Notes under the pieces: generated by a model
What the model saw: only the letters and a program-made list of their open reading frames with translations
The model's database searches: none
What the model was told of the DNA's origin: nothing
In this document: positions 60,913 to 64,000 of the stretch, one piece after another
How the letters are laid out: the number at the start of each line of letters is the position of its first letter
How positions within the stretch are numbered: position 1 is the first letter of the stretch
Source: Hyphomicrobiales bacterium
Lineage (GTDB): Bacteria; Pseudomonadota; Alphaproteobacteria; Rhizobiales; Beijerinckiaceae
NCBI GenBank assembly: GCA_900470775.1
Contig: UCBZ01000042.1
Span: 1-64,000 of the forward strand
Direction of reading: 5' to 3'
Length of the DNA stretch: 64,000 nucleotides
Program-made: the position numbers and the translations under genes

Positions 60913-62181
60913 TTGAACAGCACGCTCCACCATGATGACGGCGATATCGTCTATCCGTCCGCGGTCCCCTTCGTCCTGGCGCATCTCGCCTGCTTCGGCG
61001 CGATCTGGAGCGGCGTGACCGCGACCTCGGTCTGGCTCGCCATCGGCCTGTACTGGCTGCGGATGTTTGCGGTGACGGGCGGCTATCACCGCTATTTCTC
61101 GCACAGGACCTACAAGACCAGCCGCTTCGGGCAGTTTCTGCTGGCCTTTCTGGCGCAATCGACGGCGCAGAAGAGCGTGTTCTGGTGGGCCTCGAAGCAT
61201 CGCCATCACCATCGCTATGCCGACACCGAGCATGACGTCCATTCGCCGGTTCTGACCTCTTTCGTCTACTCGCATGTCGGCTGGATCTTCAGCCGCGACC
61301 ATCACGTCTTCGATGATTCCAGCATCCAGGACCTGACGAAATTCCCCGAGCTGCGCTGGCTGCACCGCTTCGAGATCGTGCCGGCGATCCTGCTCGCCGT
61401 GATCTGCTTTGCCATCGACGGCTGGGCCGGGCTGTTCGTCGGCTTCTTCTGGTCGACGGTCGCCGTCTTCCACGCCACCTTCTGCATCAACTCGCTCGCC
61501 CATGTGCATGGCGACAAGGACTATGTGACGGGCGACGAGAGCCGCAACAACTGGTGGCTGGCGATCATCACGATGGGCGAAGGCTGGCACAACAACCACC
61601 ATGCCTATCAGTACAGCGTCCGCCAGGGCTTCCGCTGGTGGCAGATCGACCCGACCTATTACATCATCCTCGGTCTCTCGAAGCTGCGCCTGGTCTGGGA
61701 CCTCAAGCAGCCGCCGCAGGCGGTGATCGAACGCTCGCAGGCGCTGCCGCCGCGCGTCATCGAACGCTCGGCCGAGCGGCTGGCGGCTTCCGTTCCACTC
61801 GACCGCGTCGTGACGGCCTTCCGCGAGGCTTATGCGGCCACGCCGAGCCTCGCCGATCTGCACCTGCCGAGCATCACGCTGGCCGAACTCAAAACGGCGC
61901 TGGGCGAGCTGCAGGATCGTGCCGGCGACCGTCTGGCTGAAATCCAGCAGCAGGCGCAGGATGCCCTGGCGAACTGGGACGCCTCGAACTGGCAAGCTTC
62001 GAATTGGCACTTGCCGGTCCTGCCGACGCGCGAGCAGCTCGGCGAGAAGGCGGCGGCGATGTTCGTCAAGACGCCCTCGCTGGACGCGATCGCGGCACGG
62101 GCCCACGACCTCCTCGTCGAGGCGATGCATGCCAGGCTGATCGCCTCATCCGTCGAGGCAACGCCCGGCCGAGCCGGCTGA
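60913..62181 (+). CDS. fatty acid (acyl-CoA) desaturase
   Basis: An integral-membrane di-iron desaturase of about 422 residues. The three histidine boxes are HRYFSH, HRHHH and HNNHH (GEGWHNNHHAYQYSV), with four membrane spans. This is the delta-9 stearoyl-CoA desaturase group, which makes cis double bonds in acyl chains with oxygen. Beyond residue about 270 a helical tail of roughly 150 residues, with LAELKTALGELQDRAGDRLA, is an extension that most bacterial homologues lack. I use TTG at 60913 behind AGAGG; an ATG at 60751 would add 54 poorly conserved residues. Confidence 0.88.
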   Translation: MNSTLHHDDGDIVYPSAVPFVLAHLACFGAIWSGVTATSVWLAIGLYWLRMFAVTGGYHRYFSHRTYKTSRFGQFLLAFLAQSTAQKSVFWWASKHRHHHRYADTEHDVHSPVLTSFVYSHVGWIFSRDHHVFDDSSIQDLTKFPELRWLHRFEIVPAILLAVICFAIDGWAGLFVGFFWSTVAVFHATFCINSLAHVHGDKDYVTGDESRNNWWLAIITMGEGWHNNHHAYQYSVRQGFRWWQIDPTYYIILGLSKLRLVWDLKQPPQAVIERSQALPPRVIERSAERLAASVPLDRVVTAFREAYAATPSLADLHLPSITLAELKTALGELQDRAGDRLAEIQQQAQDALANWDASNWQASNWHLPVLPTREQLGEKAAAMFVKTPSLDAIAARAHDLLVEAMHARLIASSVEATPGRAG

Positions 62182-62193
62182 GCGCCGACGAAA

Positions 62194-62237
62194 GCGTTTT
62201 CAAGCGAAGTGGATACCGGTTCGCGTGAAGAAAACGC
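62194..62237. repeat. intergenic palindromic element between desaturase and hdaA
   Basis: GCGTTTTC (62194-62201) pairs with GAAAACGC (62230-62237) around AAGCGAAGTGGATACCGG and TTCGCGTGAA. I know this motif as a very common intergenic repeat in Hyphomicrobiales; it lies between convergent genes here and may act as a terminator. Confidence 0.75.
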
Positions 62238-62250
62238 GACGATAAAATGC

Positions 62251-62943
62251 TCAGTCCTCGGGAAAGAGCGCCGCCAGCGCTTCCGTCGCCAGCGCTCGCG
62301 TCACGCGGCGCCCGCGTTCGAGCGAGAGCCGATCGAGCGCATCGACCAGCGCGCGCGCGGCTGCAAAGGAGCGCTCCATCCGCAGCGCCAGCATCTCGAT
62401 GATGCCGGTATCGACGACGAGTTGCCGGTCGATGAAGAGCTTGACGAGCACCGCGCGCAACAACGCGTCATCAGGCGGCTCGATCGTCGCATGCGGCGCC
62501 AGCCGCAGCCGCGACAGCAGATCCGGCACGCGCAAGCCCCATTGATCGGGCGATCGGCGCGCCGTCAGCAGCAGGAAGCCGCCGCGCGCCTTGATCGCGT
62601 TCATCAGATGGAACAGCGCCGCCTCGTCGGCCAAGTCACGGTCGCAATCCTCGACGACCAGCGCGCCGCCGGAGACCAGATGCGGCACGTTGCCTTCGAC
62701 GACCTCGGACGCCGGCACGGTCCAGGCATGGGCGGCCTTGGCCCAGATCGCGGCGAGATGGGTCTTGCCGGCGCCTTCCGGCCCGACCAGCCGCAGCCAG
62801 GCATCGGGCCAGTCCGGCCAGGCTTCGACGAAGCCATAGGCCGCCTCGTTCGACGGGCCGATCAGAAAGTCCTCGACGCCGTGGCGGCTGTCGACCGGCA
62901 GGTCGAAGGCGAGCTGGCGCGGGCGGCCGGGTTGATCAGACAT
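62251..62943 (-). CDS. hdaA: DnaA regulatory inactivator HdaA
   Basis: A DnaA-like AAA+ protein of 230 residues without the DnaA DNA-binding domain. It has an N-terminal clamp-binding motif near RQLAFDLPV, Walker A GPEGAGKTHLAAI and Walker B LVVEDCDRDL, and SRLRLAPHATIEPPDD near 160. It stimulates ATP hydrolysis by DnaA after initiation in complex with the sliding clamp. I start at MSDQPGRPRQL (62943), which overlaps the end of the upstream gene by 8 bp. The neighbouring desaturase is convergent. Confidence 0.93.
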   Translation of the reverse strand: MSDQPGRPRQLAFDLPVDSRHGVEDFLIGPSNEAAYGFVEAWPDWPDAWLRLVGPEGAGKTHLAAIWAKAAHAWTVPASEVVEGNVPHLVSGGALVVEDCDRDLADEAALFHLMNAIKARGGFLLLTARRSPDQWGLRVPDLLSRLRLAPHATIEPPDDALLRAVLVKLFIDRQLVVDTGIIEMLALRMERSFAAARALVDALDRLSLERGRRVTRALATEALAALFPED

Positions 62944-64000
62944 CTGTGTCGATGCGGACTTGCACCTGCGCCGCCCGCGCGGCGTCGCCGCCGTGATAGA
63001 TGTTGCTGGCAAGATATTGCCGAAGCGCGAAGCGGCAGAGTACGCCGATGACCGCCGCCAGCGGCACCGCTAGCAGAAGGCCTACGAAGCCGAACAGCGA
63101 ACCGAAGGCGAGCAGCGCGAACATCAGCCAGACCGGATGCACGCCGATCGAATCGCCGACGAATTTCGGCTGGAAGATGTTGCCCTCCAGGAACTGCCCG
63201 GCGGCGAAGACGGAGAGCGTCGCCAGCGGCAGGGTCCAGTCCGGCCAGAACTGGACAATGGCGACGCCGACGGAGAGCACGAGCCCGGTCAGCGAGCCAA
63301 CAAAGGGAATGAAGGAAAGAAAACCGCTGATGATACCGATCAGCGCGCCGAAATTGACGCCGAGCAGGCTCAGGCCCACGGCGTAGAAGATGCCGAGCAG
63401 CAGGCAGACCAGCGCCTGTCCGCGCAGGAAGCCCGCAATGGCGGTGTCCATCTCGTGCAACAGGCCGCGAATCGTCTCGCGATGGTCGAGCGGCAGCCAG
63501 CCATCGACGGTGGCGCACATCCGGTCCCAATCGACGAGCAGGTAGAAGGCGATGACCGGCGTCAGCACCAGCAGCGAGAACACGCCGATGATCGCCGTGC
63601 CGCCAGTCCAGAGCGACTGAAGGACGCTGCCGACCCATTTGGTCCCCTCGCCAACGAGGTTTCCGAGCGAGTTCTGCGCTTCCTCGGTGATCTTGGTGCC
63701 GCCGAGGCGCTCGAGCCAGGGGCCGCCCCGTTCCAGCACCAGCGCCTGCAGCTTGGCCGCGTCGGCAGGCAGGCGTGCGACAAGGCCCGCGAGTTGCTGG
63801 CCGAGCAGCGGCGCCAGCAGCACCAGCGCCAGCACGAACACCAGGAGGAAGACGACGAGGATCGCAATCGTCGCGGCAAGCCGGCTCATGCCCGCCTTTT
63901 CGAGGCGGTCGGCCAGCGGATCGAGCAGATAGGCCAGCGCCAGCGCTGCGATGAAGGGCAGCAGGACGTCGCGCAGCACCACCAGCAGCAGCACGAAGAC
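62936..64000 (-). CDS. AI-2E/PerM-family membrane protein, N-terminus outside window
   Basis: At least 352 residues with several membrane spans near both ends and a central soluble loop. FLRGQALVCLLLGIFYAVGL and GFLSFIPFVGSLTGLVLSVG are the family signature. Members have been linked to autoinducer-2 or antiporter functions, but the role of this hdaA-linked branch is not established. The frame is open to the end of the window; the GTG at 63994 gives MLLLVVLRDVLLPF, but family members normally have an earlier first span, so the true start is probably beyond 64000. Confidence 0.85.
   Translation of the reverse strand, partial: VFVLLLVVLRDVLLPFIAALALAYLLDPLADRLEKAGMSRLAATIAILVVFLLVFVLALVLLAPLLGQQLAGLVARLPADAAKLQALVLERGGPWLERLGGTKITEEAQNSLGNLVGEGTKWVGSVLQSLWTGGTAIIGVFSLLVLTPVIAFYLLVDWDRMCATVDGWLPLDHRETIRGLLHEMDTAIAGFLRGQALVCLLLGIFYAVGLSLLGVNFGALIGIISGFLSFIPFVGSLTGLVLSVGVAIVQFWPDWTLPLATLSVFAAGQFLEGNIFQPKFVGDSIGVHPVWLMFALLAFGSLFGFVGLLLAVPLAAVIGVLCRFALRQYLASNIYHGGDAARAAQVQVRIDTDV

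Overview
The window reads as chromosomal DNA of a GC-rich alphaproteobacterium of the order Hyphomicrobiales (Rhizobiales). Reasons: a complete ccoNOQPGHIS (fixNOQPGHIS) cluster behind a FixK/FNR box, hdaA next to a PerM-type gene with ppk and ppx close by, an rlpA-like gene behind a full CtrA box, the run rlpA, D,D-carboxypeptidase, tmk, holB, metG, tatD, MBL hydrolase, and intergenic palindromes of a type I know from Bosea and related genera. The genus is an inference only.

Layout. (1) 1-3.2 kb is accessory DNA: an intact IS1182-type insertion sequence, an AlpA-like excisionase/regulator gene, a decayed NmrA-type reductase fragment and a short tandem repeat. (2) 3.2-10.1 kb is a redox cluster: a TetR repressor with two operator-like palindromes faces an SDR, an Old Yellow Enzyme, an MDR oxidoreductase and an alpha/beta hydrolase, followed by a convergent SDR and an orphan KAS II-like condensing enzyme. 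(3) 10.1-15.2 kb: a second TetR divides a KAS/SDR operon from an RND efflux pair, with a long inverted repeat between them. (4) 15.2-19.8 kb is an arsenic island: LMW-phosphatase ArsC, an ArsR-ArsC fusion, a glutaredoxin-type ArsC and an AqpS-like aquaglyceroporin, convergent to a flavoprotein with a Cys-rich tail and a stand-alone ArsR. No ArsB or Acr3 pump is present. (5) 19.9-28.0 kb is the cbb3 oxidase and its assembly genes. (6) 28.2-34.4 kb is an amino-acid/opine-type ABC importer joined to a two-subunit FAD/[2Fe-2S] dehydrogenase resembling opine oxidases and D-hydroxyproline dehydrogenases.

(7) 34.5-64 kb is mostly housekeeping: tRNA-Ser(UGA), rlpA, a D,D-carboxypeptidase, tmk, holB, metG, tatD, an MBL hydrolase, then MFS, methyltransferase and Bug-type binding-protein genes, recX-arfB, mazG, siroheme synthase, OsmC, a rhodanese, rimO, quinone reductase, a UbiH-type hydroxylase, ppx/ppk, a fatty-acid desaturase, hdaA and a PerM-type membrane protein cut by the window end.

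How they work together: the ars genes make up a reduce-and-leak route (arsenate to arsenite, exit by channel); the cco genes build and mature one high-affinity terminal oxidase under oxygen control; the importer and dehydrogenase probably take up and oxidise one N-substituted amino acid; ppk and ppx make and degrade polyphosphate from overlapping genes. The features most worth following up are the ars island, the opine-like operon, and the KAS operon with a 56-codon gene tightly coupled on both sides.
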